Positions 1-8,764 of a DNA stretch of 64,000 nt are shown piece after piece; the stretch's first letter is position 1; the number at the start of each line of letters is the position of its first letter. The translations under genes and the position numbers were made by a program. Source of the DNA: UBA4466 sp963925035 (GTDB lineage Bacteria > Bacteroidota > Bacteroidia > Flavobacteriales_D > Crocinitomicaceae). Below the pieces are notes generated by a model that made no database searches, was not told the DNA's origin, and saw nothing but the letters and a program-made list of their open reading frames with translations. The stretch is taken from NCBI GenBank assembly GCA_963925035.1, contig CAWUSK010000015.1, positions 1 to 64,000 on the forward strand, written 5' to 3'.

Positions 1-1
1 T

Positions 2-229
2 AAGCAAGAACTCAATGTTAGTCATCTTGTGTCTTTGAATAAAAACGGAATCCAGGTAATGTTATATATGACTTTGATCGTAGCAATGCTAGTACTTGTG
101 TATAAGAAGGCAAACAACATTGGCTACAAAACTGCCAAAAGACGATTCTCAATGGAAATCAGGGATTTAGCTATAGCTATGATTGTAGTGCATTGCGGTG
201 GGGATCCAGGCCTCTATTTTAAGACATAA
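2..229 (+). CDS. IS4-type transposase, C-terminal end (partial)
   Basis: The open frame enters from the left edge in phase with base 2, so the GTG at 29 is only an internal codon. The 75 visible residues begin KQELNVSHLVSLNKNGIQV and continue through a hydrophobic stretch (MLYMTLIVAMLVLVYKK) to MEIRDLAIAMIVVHCGG and a stop. This is the tail that follows the last catalytic Glu segment in IS4-family DDE transposases of Bacteroidota. The catalytic triad lies outside the window, so activity cannot be judged. The element's right inverted repeat should lie between 229 and 299, but none could be recognised. Confidence 0.7.
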   Translation, partial: KQELNVSHLVSLNKNGIQVMLYMTLIVAMLVLVYKKANNIGYKTAKRRFSMEIRDLAIAMIVVHCGGDPGLYFKT

Positions 230-256
230 AAAATGGTCGGAATTTCTTCCGACCAT
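227..256 (-). terminator. Rho-independent terminator of the acyl-CoA dehydrogenase gene
   Basis: A perfect 10-bp stem (ATGGTCGGAA / TTCCGACCAT, 233-242 and 247-256) has a TTTC loop. On the minus strand it is followed by a run of T, and it lies 43 bases past the stop of the minus-strand gene that ends at 299. There is no T-run on the plus strand, so it serves the leftward transcript. Confidence 0.8.
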
Positions 257-298
257 GACTAAGCTATTGCCTCCCTTCTCTCAAAAACTAAATTAGTT

Positions 299-1441
299 TT
301 AGTCCTTCAATATATTTCTTGAAATGATAATTTGCTGAATTTCAGAAGTTCCTTCATAAATTTGAGTGATTTTCGCATCTCTCATCAAACGTTCAACATG
401 GTATTCTTTTACAAAACCATATCCACCGTGAATCTGAACAGCCTCAACAGTATGTCTCATTGCTATTCTAGATGCATATAGTTTGGCCATAGCTCCAGAT
501 TGGTCGTAATTTCGTCCCATATCTTTATCAACGGCAGATCGATAAACAAGCATTTTAGCAGCCTCAATATCTGTTGCCATATCAGCTAATTTAAAAGCAA
601 TAATTTGGTGTTTACTGATCTCTTTTCCGAATGCTTTTCTTTCTTTTGAATATGCAAGAGCTAACTCGTATGCTCCGCCTGCTATACCCAATGCTTGAGA
701 CGCAATACCAATTCTACCTCCAGAAAGGACTTTCATTGCAAATGCAAACCCAAATCCATCTTCCCCTATTCTATTCTCTTTAGGAACTTTTACATCATTG
801 AATAATAATGTATGTGTATCACTTCCTCTAATTCCTAATTTATTTTCCTTTGCACCAACAATGAATCCCTCCATTCCACGCTCAATAATGAATGCATTAA
901 TTCCTCGATGACCTGCCTCAACATTTGTTTGAGCAATAACTAAATAAACAGAAGCAGTAGAGCCGTTTGTTATCCAGTTTTTTATTCCATTTAAAAGATA
1001 ATGATCTCCTTTATCTATTGCAGTTGTCTGCTGAGAAGTGGCATCAGAACCAGCCTCAGGTTCAGAAAGGCAAAATGCACCTATCTTTTCGCCTTTCGCC
1101 AATGGAACTAAATATTTTTGTTTTTGTTCCTCTGTACCGAATTTTTCAAGTCCCCAACAAACAAGTGAGTTGTTTACCGATAAACAAACCGATGCAGAAG
1201 CATCCACTTTAGAAATCTCTTCGATTGCCAACACATACGATAAAGTATCCATTCCTGAACCTCCGTACTTTGGATCAACCATCATCCCTAAAAAGCCAAG
1301 TTCACCTAACTGTTTCATTTCTTCCACTGGAAAACGTTGTGCTTCATCGCGTTCGATAACACCAGGTTTTAAAACATTTTGAGCAAAGTCTCTAGCAGCA
1401 TCTCTAACAGCTAAATGTTCTTCTGATAAATCAAATTTCAT
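299..1441 (-). CDS. acyl-CoA dehydrogenase, short/medium-chain type
   Basis: FAD-dependent enzyme of fatty-acid or branched-chain acyl-CoA oxidation; it makes the trans-2-enoyl-CoA and passes electrons to ETF. The length of 380 aa is normal for the soluble family. The signature GAFCLSEPEAGSDA is at residues 121-134. The C-terminal IHGGYGFVKEYHVERLMRDAK block is followed by IYEGTSEIQ, whose first Glu (about residue 363) is at the position of the catalytic base in short-chain and butyryl-CoA dehydrogenases. The gene is monocistronic with its own terminator. Chain-length preference cannot be read from sequence. No ETF genes are in the window. Confidence 0.93.
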   Translation of the reverse strand: MKFDLSEEHLAVRDAARDFAQNVLKPGVIERDEAQRFPVEEMKQLGELGFLGMMVDPKYGGSGMDTLSYVLAIEEISKVDASASVCLSVNNSLVCWGLEKFGTEEQKQKYLVPLAKGEKIGAFCLSEPEAGSDATSQQTTAIDKGDHYLLNGIKNWITNGSTASVYLVIAQTNVEAGHRGINAFIIERGMEGFIVGAKENKLGIRGSDTHTLLFNDVKVPKENRIGEDGFGFAFAMKVLSGGRIGIASQALGIAGGAYELALAYSKERKAFGKEISKHQIIAFKLADMATDIEAAKMLVYRSAVDKDMGRNYDQSGAMAKLYASRIAMRHTVEAVQIHGGYGFVKEYHVERLMRDAKITQIYEGTSEIQQIIISRNILKD

Positions 1442-1522
1442 AGTTAATAAGGATTTTAGTTTTATTATTATTGCAGGTTGTAAATTTAATGCTTTAATTT
1501 AATTTTTTACCTTTAATTTATA

Positions 1523-2593
1523 ATGAGTTCATACAATTTAATCGGATTAATGTCTGGAACATCAATGGATGGTCTTGATATTGTAAATGTGCAGTTCAAT
1601 CTTTCAGAAAGCAATGAATGGTCATTCAACTTAAACCATTCATTAACTGTTGTATACAGTGAAAATTTGCTCAATAAATTAAACAGTTCAAAGCAACTTT
1701 CTGCTGTAGAGTTATTGTTGTTAGATAAAGAATTGGGTCTTTTTTTCTCCACAGCCGTGAATAACTTTATTGAAGAATATCAACTTAACAGAGGCTACAT
1801 TGATGCTATTTGCTCTCATGGACATACTATTTTTCATCAACCAGAAAATGGATTTACGCACCAAATTGGATGCGGAGAAACTATTGCATTTCACACAGGA
1901 ATTAAAGTCATAAACGATTTTAGACAAAAAGATGTTGTTGCTGGTGGGCAAGGTGCTCCGCTGGTTCCAATTGGAGATAAACTTTTATTTAAAAATCAAG
2001 CAGATGCTTTTTTAAATATTGGTGGTTTTGCTAATGTTTGTTACCCAAGTGATAACACGAAAGCATACGATATTTGCCCTGGAAACTTGCCACTTAATCA
2101 TTTTGCTAAAAAACAAGGTCAAGATTTTGACTTTAACGGAGAAATGGCAAGAGTTGGGAATCTAAATCAGACTTTATTACACGACTTAAATACACTTTCC
2201 TTCTATAGTCAAGAAGGTCCAAAATCACTTGGTACGGAATGGCTTGAAAATAAGTTCATGCCACATTTAGAAAGCTCGTTCAGTAATAATGATATTATGA
2301 ACACGCTTGTTGAGCATATATGTATTCAAATTGCGGCTGACTTGAATAAAATGAAAACTAATTCTTTATTCATAACTGGCGGCGGAGCAAAAAATGCATA
2401 TTTGATCGAGCGGCTAAAAACTTACTTCCATGGGAAGGTGATAATTCCTGATGACACTATTATCGATTTCAAAGAAGCTTTGATTTTTGGGTTTCTTGGA
2501 GCTCTCTACCTTAACAATCAGCCGAATAGTTTATCCTCCGTAACAGGTGCAAAGAAAGATGCAATTGGTGGCGTTTTGCATCTTCCAAGTTAA
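1523..2593 (+). CDS. anmK: anhydro-N-acetylmuramic acid kinase
   Basis: Phosphorylates and opens 1,6-anhydro-MurNAc recovered from peptidoglycan turnover, giving MurNAc-6-phosphate. The 356-aa protein has the N-terminal nucleotide-binding motif GLMSGTSMDGLD (about residues 8-19), CSHGHTIFHQP, NIGGFANV and the C-terminal FITGGGAKNAYLIERL, all standard for the family. It starts at ATG 1523, 81 bases from the divergent acyl-CoA dehydrogenase start. No other recycling gene (murQ, nagZ, ampG) is adjacent, so the gene stands alone. Confidence 0.95.
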   Translation: MSSYNLIGLMSGTSMDGLDIVNVQFNLSESNEWSFNLNHSLTVVYSENLLNKLNSSKQLSAVELLLLDKELGLFFSTAVNNFIEEYQLNRGYIDAICSHGHTIFHQPENGFTHQIGCGETIAFHTGIKVINDFRQKDVVAGGQGAPLVPIGDKLLFKNQADAFLNIGGFANVCYPSDNTKAYDICPGNLPLNHFAKKQGQDFDFNGEMARVGNLNQTLLHDLNTLSFYSQEGPKSLGTEWLENKFMPHLESSFSNNDIMNTLVEHICIQIAADLNKMKTNSLFITGGGAKNAYLIERLKTYFHGKVIIPDDTIIDFKEALIFGFLGALYLNNQPNSLSSVTGAKKDAIGGVLHLPS

Positions 2594-2660
2594 TTTCAAC
2601 AATGCAATAACATTTCTTTTTTAAAGTCATTTCGTCTGCTATACTGTTAAAATACTTTAT

Positions 2661-2668
2661 TAACTTTG
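2661..2668 (+). promoter_or_regulatory. candidate -7 box of the amino-acid dehydrogenase gene
   Basis: TAACTTTG matches the Bacteroidota -7 consensus TAnnTTTG, 35 bases before ATG 2704. No convincing -33 TTG is found 19 bases upstream, so support is the -7 box only. Confidence 0.4.
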
Positions 2669-2703
2669 TCCGCTTTAAGTAAAAAACATTACAATAATAT
2701 CTC

Positions 2704-3936
2704 ATGAAAGATCTATTAGAAAGATTTGAAAACAAACGACCTGAAATCGTTTTTGAATGGAAAGATTCTGAAACCGATGCTGAAGGCTGGGTTGTTATCA
2801 ATTCATTACGCGGCGGTGCTGCGGGTGGTGGAACTCGAATGAGAGTTGGGTTAGACAAACGTGAAGTTGAATCACTGGCTAAAACAATGGAAATTAAATT
2901 TACAGTAGCTGGCCCTGCAATTGGTGGCGCTAAGTCTGGAATTAATTTCGACCCTAAAGATCCAAGGAAAAAAGACGTTTTACGTCGCTGGTACGCTGCT
3001 GTAACGCCGTTATTAAAACATTATTACGGTACAGGAGGAGATTTAAACGTGGATGAAATTCACGAAGTAATTCCAATTACAGAAGATTGTGGTGTTTGGC
3101 ATCCTCAAGAAGGTGTCTTTAACGGTCACTTTCAGCCGAGAGAAGCTCAAAAAATTCACCGTATTGGACAATTGCGTCAAGGTGTATTGAAAGTTATTGA
3201 AGACGAAAAATACTCACCAAAAGTAGCTAACAAGTATGTTGTAGCTGATATGATTACTGGATATGGCGTTGCTGAATCCATAAAACATTACTACGACATT
3301 TGGGGCGGAAGTGTAAAAGGTAAGAAAGTCATAGTTCAAGGTTGGGGAAATGTAGGGTCTGCTGGAGCCTATTATTTAGCGCAACAAGGAGCACTGATTG
3401 TTGGAATAATTGACCGTGTTGGAGGATTAATCAACGAAAACGGATTTACACTCGAAGAAGTTAGAGAATTGTTTTTGACAAAAGACGGAAACCAATTGAA
3501 TCATCCTAATCTTATCTCTTACGATGAGATGAACGAACGTATTTGGGACTTAAATGCTGAAGTTTTTATTCCATGTGCTGGTTCTAGAATGATTACCGAA
3601 GATCAATTGGACAGAATGATTAACAATGGTATGCAAGTTATTTCAGCTGGTGCCAATGTACCTTTTGCTGACCCAGAGATTTTCTTTGGTAAGATTGCTG
3701 AAAAAGCAGACAACACTATATCCATCATTCCTGACTTCATTTCGAACTGTGGAATGGCGAGAGTATTTGCTTATTTAATGAGTAATGATTTAGGAGTCTT
3801 AACAGAACAAGGGATTTTTGAAGATACGAGCGCAACAATTCGCAAAGCACTTCAGAATTCTTATGAAAAAAATAGCTCAAAAACGGGAATTGCAAAAACA
3901 GCTTTCGAAATTGCATTAAAACAACTCGTTGATTAA
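2704..3936 (+). CDS. Glu/Leu/Phe/Val dehydrogenase family protein
   Basis: NAD(P)-dependent oxidative deamination of an amino acid. The 410-aa protein has the dimerisation/catalytic domain first, with Lys65 (MEIKF) and Lys77 (GGAKSG) at the positions of the two active-site lysines of leucine dehydrogenase, and GTGGDLNVDE (about 109-118) carrying the catalytic Asp. The Rossmann domain follows with VIVQGWGNVGSAGAYYL. The GGAKSG form resembles Leu/Phe dehydrogenases more than the KGGLR/KGGIR form of typical glutamate dehydrogenase, so the substrate is left open. The gene is a single transcription unit ahead of nhaD. Confidence 0.88.
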   Translation: MKDLLERFENKRPEIVFEWKDSETDAEGWVVINSLRGGAAGGGTRMRVGLDKREVESLAKTMEIKFTVAGPAIGGAKSGINFDPKDPRKKDVLRRWYAAVTPLLKHYYGTGGDLNVDEIHEVIPITEDCGVWHPQEGVFNGHFQPREAQKIHRIGQLRQGVLKVIEDEKYSPKVANKYVVADMITGYGVAESIKHYYDIWGGSVKGKKVIVQGWGNVGSAGAYYLAQQGALIVGIIDRVGGLINENGFTLEEVRELFLTKDGNQLNHPNLISYDEMNERIWDLNAEVFIPCAGSRMITEDQLDRMINNGMQVISAGANVPFADPEIFFGKIAEKADNTISIIPDFISNCGMARVFAYLMSNDLGVLTEQGIFEDTSATIRKALQNSYEKNSSKTGIAKTAFEIALKQLVD

Positions 3937-4021
3937 AGTGTAGCTTTCATTGATTAAACGGTAGTTGACGGCCTGCGATTAGAATTACATTTACACGTAA
4001 TTATTAATCAAAAAAAATCAT

Positions 4022-5362
4022 ATGGAACTAGTTATCATCTCTGTTTTTATTCTCGGATATGTCGCTATAACACTGGAGCATAGTATCAAACTTGACAAGC
4101 TCATTCCCGCATTAATGATGATGGCAATCTGCTGGGCAACCATTGCTTTTGGTATTTTTAACACCTACCAATGGTTTGATCCTCATGTTGGTCAAATTAT
4201 TGACATCTCACTTTTTAATCACGAGCAGAAATCTCACTTACTCGAAGGAACTCTACTGCACCACTTTGGAAAAACTGCTGAAATATTAGTCTTCCTTATG
4301 GGCGCAATGGCTATCGTTGAAATGATTGATCATTTTAAAGGGTTTGGAGCAATCAAAAAAATGATTAAAACAAAAAGTAAATTGAAATTACTTTGGATCA
4401 TTTCAATTTTGGCTTTTTTCTTATCCGCTATTATCGATAATTTAACGGCAACTATCGTCTTAATCACTATTTTACGTAAAATCATTCCGAACAATACAGA
4501 TAGAATGTGGTACGCTGGATTCATCATCATTGCAGCAAATGCAGGTGGAGCTTGGACACCAATTGGAGATGTTACAACTACGATGCTTTGGATGGCAGGT
4601 AAAGTAACTTCAGGAAAACTAGTCACCCTTTTAATTCTCCCGTCTATTATTTGTACAATTGTTCCTTTGCTAATCGGAAGTGTATTACCCGCATTTAAAG
4701 GAAAAATTAATGTGGATGACGAGCCCCAAGAAAAAACCAAACACGCCTCCTTTATGCTTGTTCTTGGGTTATTATTAATAGTATTCGTTCCTATTTTTAA
4801 AACAATTACACATCTACCTCCTTACATAGGAATGATGTTATCACTTTCAATATTTGCCACGGTAAGTGAGATATTGTCCAATAGATCTATTCGACTAACA
4901 CAAACAGATGGAATAGTTGATGATTCAGAACACAAAGGCCCAACAATGCATGCGCTTTCAAAAATTGAAATACCTTCAGTGCTGTTTTTCTTAGGAATTT
5001 TAATGACCGTTGCTTCGATGGAGTCTTTAGGAATGATATTCAATTTTGGTGAATATGTAAATAATCACATTCCGCAATCAGTATTTGTGACGTTAATGGG
5101 CGCTAGTTCCGCTATAATTGACAATGTTCCGCTGGTAGCAGCAAGTCTTGGGATGTTTCAAGATGCCGCAGACGCGAATGTATGGCATCATTTAGCATAT
5201 GCAGCAGGAACAGGTGGAAGTATGTTGATTATTGGTTCTGCGGCAGGAGTCGTAGCAATGGGAATGGAGAAAATTTCTTTCTTCTGGTATTTAAAGCACA
5301 TTAGTTTGCTAGCTATCATTGGTTACTTAGCAGGAATTGGTGTTATGTTTATCACCACCTAA
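4022..5362 (+). CDS. nhaD: Na+/H+ antiporter NhaD, first copy
   Basis: Inner-membrane Na+(Li+)/H+ antiporter of the ArsB/NhaD ion-transporter superfamily, 446 aa with about a dozen hydrophobic segments. The paired discontinuous-helix motifs of this superfamily are visible: IDNLTATIVLITILRK in the first half and IDNVPLVAAS in the second, plus HHFGKTAEILVFLMGAMAIVE and the C-terminal GTGGSMLIIGSAAGVVAMGM. A close paralogue follows 163 bases downstream in the same orientation. The start is ATG 4022. Confidence 0.92.
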   Translation: MELVIISVFILGYVAITLEHSIKLDKLIPALMMMAICWATIAFGIFNTYQWFDPHVGQIIDISLFNHEQKSHLLEGTLLHHFGKTAEILVFLMGAMAIVEMIDHFKGFGAIKKMIKTKSKLKLLWIISILAFFLSAIIDNLTATIVLITILRKIIPNNTDRMWYAGFIIIAANAGGAWTPIGDVTTTMLWMAGKVTSGKLVTLLILPSIICTIVPLLIGSVLPAFKGKINVDDEPQEKTKHASFMLVLGLLLIVFVPIFKTITHLPPYIGMMLSLSIFATVSEILSNRSIRLTQTDGIVDDSEHKGPTMHALSKIEIPSVLFFLGILMTVASMESLGMIFNFGEYVNNHIPQSVFVTLMGASSAIIDNVPLVAASLGMFQDAADANVWHHLAYAAGTGGSMLIIGSAAGVVAMGMEKISFFWYLKHISLLAIIGYLAGIGVMFITT

Positions 5363-5525
5363 ACACATTAGGTTTCACTTGATAGTTTTAAAAACACACA
5401 CATAATAACATTTCTTTGTTCGTTTAAATTAAACACAATTAAAAAAGAATTAATTAGAATGTTATTTTTGTGTCCAAGAATTCTCTAAACGAGGTTCATT
5501 GTAATACTAACTAAAAAAATATATT

Positions 5526-6881
5526 GTGGAAATTTTTATCGTTTCAGTTTTCGTTCTTGGTTATCTGGCAATAACACTAGAGCACTCTTTGAAAATCGAC
5601 AAATTGATACCAGCTTTGATAATGATGGCATTGGCTTGGGCGGGAATTGCTTTTGGACTTGACAACTTCACCACGTGGTTTGATAGCCATAACGCAACTT
5701 TGGTTACTGACTTCTCGTCTTTACCTTTAAGTTCTGAAGATCATCATGAAGTCACAAAAATGAGTTGGATGGAATCTACCCTCCTTCATCATTTTGGTAA
5801 AACGTGTGAAATCTTGATATTCCTAGTTGGAGCAATGACTATCGTTGAAATTGTTGACCATTTCAATGGTTTTCAAACGTTTAAGAGAATTATTAAAACT
5901 AGAAAAAAATCATACATCCTCTGGATCGTTTGTATTCTTGGGTTCATCTTATCTGCAATCATTGACAATTTAACTGCAACAATCGTCTTAATTACTATCC
6001 TAAGAAAAATCGTTAAGGATAATAACTTAAGAATGTGGTACGCTGGTTTGATTATTATAGCGGCAAACGCTGGTGGTGCTTGGTCTCCAATTGGTGATGT
6101 TACTACAACAATGTTATGGATGGCACATAAAGTTTCTGCTCAACAATTAATTATGCATTTATTACTCCCTTCTCTAGTATGTATGATCGTTCCTACTTTT
6201 ATAGCGAGCTTCCTGCCAATTTTCAAAGGAGAGATCGATGCTGAGGAAAAAGAAGAGAAATTATCCAAAAATGGTACATTAATGTTGGTAATCGGCTTAG
6301 GAATGATTGTATTTGTTCCAATCTTCAAAACTTATACTCACTTACCTCCGTACATCGGAATGATGCTTTCATTAGGAATTGTATCATTAGTAGCTGAGTT
6401 TATAAGCGCAAGAGCATTTTCGTTAACTACAGTAGAGGATCACGAACATATTCACGGACCTACGTTCAAAGCATTAGGGAAAATTGAGATGCCTTCAATC
6501 CTATTTTTCTTAGGCATTTTAATGACGGTTGCTGCACTTGAATCTCTTGGTTTAATCTTTATCTTCGGACAAGACATCATTAATTCAGGATTAGATTTAG
6601 ATGTTTTCGTAACATTATTAGGTGCTGGATCAGCATTAATTGACAATGTACCATTGGTGGCTGCGTCAATGGGAATGTTCCAATTACCAATGGATGATAC
6701 ATTATGGCACTTTATTGCCTACGCAGCAGGAACTGGCGGAAGTATGTTAATCATTGGTTCTGCAGCAGGAGTTGTTGCAATGGGAATGGAGAAAATTTCT
6801 TTCTTCTGGTACTTGAAAAACATTGCATTACTAGCAATAATAGGATACCTTGCAGGAGTTGGGGTTTTCTTATTACTTTAA
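5526..6881 (+). CDS. nhaD: Na+/H+ antiporter NhaD, second copy
   Basis: 451-aa paralogue of the preceding antiporter with the same motifs (IDNLTATIVLITILRK, IDNVPLVAAS, GTGGSMLIIGSAAG). It starts at GTG 5526, which gives an N-terminus (VEIFIVSVFVLGYLAITLEHS) that aligns residue for residue with copy one; no ATG is available at that point. The copies differ mainly in the first external loop, where copy two has a longer acidic, His-containing segment (LSSEDHHEVTK). A TATTTTTG -7-like box (5463-5470) suggests its own promoter. The ExbB-ExbD-TonB genes start 33 bases after its stop. Confidence 0.92.
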   Translation: MEIFIVSVFVLGYLAITLEHSLKIDKLIPALIMMALAWAGIAFGLDNFTTWFDSHNATLVTDFSSLPLSSEDHHEVTKMSWMESTLLHHFGKTCEILIFLVGAMTIVEIVDHFNGFQTFKRIIKTRKKSYILWIVCILGFILSAIIDNLTATIVLITILRKIVKDNNLRMWYAGLIIIAANAGGAWSPIGDVTTTMLWMAHKVSAQQLIMHLLLPSLVCMIVPTFIASFLPIFKGEIDAEEKEEKLSKNGTLMLVIGLGMIVFVPIFKTYTHLPPYIGMMLSLGIVSLVAEFISARAFSLTTVEDHEHIHGPTFKALGKIEMPSILFFLGILMTVAALESLGLIFIFGQDIINSGLDLDVFVTLLGAGSALIDNVPLVAASMGMFQLPMDDTLWHFIAYAAGTGGSMLIIGSAAGVVAMGMEKISFFWYLKNIALLAIIGYLAGVGVFLLL

Positions 6882-6914
6882 TAATAAATTGACTATATAA
6901 ACGTTAGAGAAATT

Positions 6915-7607
6915 ATGAGCTTATCATTTTTATTACAAGTTGATATTGTGGGTGAATCGAACACGGGAGTGAAAGACGTACCACTATGGGATATTATTGC
7001 AAGTGCAAGTCAAGGTTTTGGTCTTGTTATCAACGTTATTTTAACGTTAATGCTAGGCTATTCTATCTTTATTTTTGTGGAGCGTTACTTAGCATTAAGA
7101 AAAGCTACCAAAGAAGAAAAAGGATTTGTTTCAAAAATCAATGACTACATCATGGATGGAAAAATTGATTCAGCAAAAGATTACTGTTCACGTTCACATT
7201 CACCATCAGCGCGAATGGTAGAAAAAGGTCTTTCTCGTTTAGGGCGACCAATTGATACAATTTCTGCATCTGTAGAGAATGCTGCGAAACTTGAAATCAT
7301 GCGATTAGAACAACGTGTTAGCTTTTTAGCTACTGCGGCTGGAGCTGCTCCGATGATTGGCTTCCTTGGAACAACTATCGGAATGGTAATGGTGTTTATC
7401 GACTTGCAAAATGCAACATCTTTAGAATTGAAAATTATCGCACCAGGAATTATGACAGCAATGATTACAACAGTTGCGGGTCTGATTGTTGGTATTATCG
7501 CATATGTTGGTTACAATTACTTAGTCGCGAAAATCGGAAGAGTTGTGTACCAAATGGAAAACGATGCGTTAGAGTTTATGGATTTATTACATCAACCAGG
7601 TAAATAG
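6915..7607 (+). CDS. exbB: MotA/TolQ/ExbB proton-channel family protein
   Basis: Inner-membrane subunit of the proton-driven motor that energises TonB-dependent outer-membrane transport. The protein is 230 aa. A first membrane helix (about 34-55) is followed by a cytoplasmic region, then the conserved pair of helices with ATAAGAAPMIGFLGTTIGMV and the final helix around APGIMTAMITTVAGLIVGI. It is followed 5 bases later by exbD and then a TonB-like gene, giving the complete motor in order. TolQ of a Tol-Pal system is an alternative, but no Tol-Pal partners are nearby. Confidence 0.9.
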   Translation: MSLSFLLQVDIVGESNTGVKDVPLWDIIASASQGFGLVINVILTLMLGYSIFIFVERYLALRKATKEEKGFVSKINDYIMDGKIDSAKDYCSRSHSPSARMVEKGLSRLGRPIDTISASVENAAKLEIMRLEQRVSFLATAAGAAPMIGFLGTTIGMVMVFIDLQNATSLELKIIAPGIMTAMITTVAGLIVGIIAYVGYNYLVAKIGRVVYQMENDALEFMDLLHQPGK

Positions 7608-7612
7608 AAAAA

Positions 7613-8020
7613 ATGAATTTAGGAACAAATAATAAAGTCAAAGTTGAGGGTGGAATGGCTTCCATGACTGATTTAGTGTTCTTGCTGTTGATCTTTTTCA
7701 TTATCATGAGTTTGATGAGTAACAATCAAACACCGATAGATTTACCAGAAGCAAGTGACTTACCTTCAGTGCAAGATCCTGTTGAAGCGACTGTAATAAT
7801 TACAGAAGACAATCAGTACGTTGTATTACCAGGTGGTTCTTTGGAACAGCCTTTAGAGTTTGAGGACATCAAAGAACTAGCTGCTGCAGCAGTAGAAAGT
7901 CAAGGTAAAATGAAACTTAAAATAGCAGGCCACCGTAAAGCTAGTTACGAAGCAATATTTAATGTATTGGCTCTGTCTCAAGCAAACGGATGGGATCCTG
8001 TACTGGCATATGACAAATAA
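7613..8020 (+). CDS. exbD: ExbD/TolR biopolymer transport protein
   Basis: Second motor subunit, 135 aa: a short cytoplasmic N-terminus, one membrane helix, then a small periplasmic domain. ASMTDLVFLLLIFFIIMSLM contains the single membrane Asp (in TDLVF) that carries protons in ExbD/TolR. The periplasmic part has a usual ExbD fold signature (ATVIITEDNQYVVLPGG). It is 5 bases after exbB and 6 bases before the TonB-like gene, so the three are co-translated. Confidence 0.9.
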   Translation: MNLGTNNKVKVEGGMASMTDLVFLLLIFFIIMSLMSNNQTPIDLPEASDLPSVQDPVEATVIITEDNQYVVLPGGSLEQPLEFEDIKELAAAAVESQGKMKLKIAGHRKASYEAIFNVLALSQANGWDPVLAYDK

Positions 8021-8026
8021 ATAATT

Positions 8027-8764
8027 ATGGCAACAATTCCAATAGCAAATATCATTGACAAACGTAAAGGCGCGGCTGCCTCTGCTATTGTTTTGCTATT
8101 GTTGTTGATTTATTTATTGATCACAACTTTCGAAATGGCTGATCCAGCTCCGAAAGATCCAATTATGACAACTCAGACTGTAATTCCTGAGGAGTTAATC
8201 TTGAAAAACTTAAAGGTTGAAGGTGGTGCAGGTGCAGGAAGTCCTTCCGATGACCCAATAAAAGACCCAAAACCAGTTACACAAGAAGTAATTACAAGTA
8301 AAAGTAATCCTGACACGAAAGTAAACACTGGAAAAGGAAAAAATACAACGACGCACAACTCACAAGAGACAAACACGACTACTCACCAATCCAATGATCC
8401 ATTTGCTAATGGAGGAAATGGTTCTGGTAATGATGGCGGAGACGGGAAAACTTTTGGAACCGACTCTGGGTCAGGAACAAATGGAAATGGCGGAAACGGT
8501 AACGGTGATGGAAGAACTCGCCTTAACGATCCAAATGTCAATGACTTACAGTCTAATGTTGACGCGACAATTCACCTGAAATTGACGATTGACGCTGAGG
8601 GTAATGTTGTAGCAGCTATGAATATTTCAGCGCAAACTACTACGACCAATCAAATATTGATTAACCGAGTAATTACTGAAGTAAAGAAACAAGTAAAATA
8701 CAATAAGGATCCAGGTGCTCCTTTAGCTAAAGTTTATATGCGTGTCGGCATCAAAGCCCAATAA
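8027..8764 (+). CDS. TonB-like energy transducer
   Basis: The 245-aa protein has one N-terminal membrane anchor (about residues 18-36, AIVLLLLLIYLLITTF), a long low-complexity periplasmic linker and a C-terminal domain (about 175-245, TIHLKLTIDAEGNVVAAM) typical of the TonB/TolA C-terminal fold. The linker is rich in Gly, Asn, Thr and Asp instead of the Pro-Glu/Pro-Lys repeats of classic TonB. Operon position directly after ExbB and ExbD supports the role. Which receptor it serves is unknown. Its last 23 bases overlap folC. Confidence 0.8.
   Translation: MATIPIANIIDKRKGAAASAIVLLLLLIYLLITTFEMADPAPKDPIMTTQTVIPEELILKNLKVEGGAGAGSPSDDPIKDPKPVTQEVITSKSNPDTKVNTGKGKNTTTHNSQETNTTTHQSNDPFANGGNGSGNDGGDGKTFGTDSGSGTNGNGGNGNGDGRTRLNDPNVNDLQSNVDATIHLKLTIDAEGNVVAAMNISAQTTTTNQILINRVITEVKKQVKYNKDPGAPLAKVYMRVGIKAQ

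Noticed and set aside
967..1382. Plus-strand open frames of 81 and 114 codons inside the acyl-CoA dehydrogenase gene
   Set aside because: They are antisense to a strongly conserved gene, have no domain and reflect only the codon use of the real gene.
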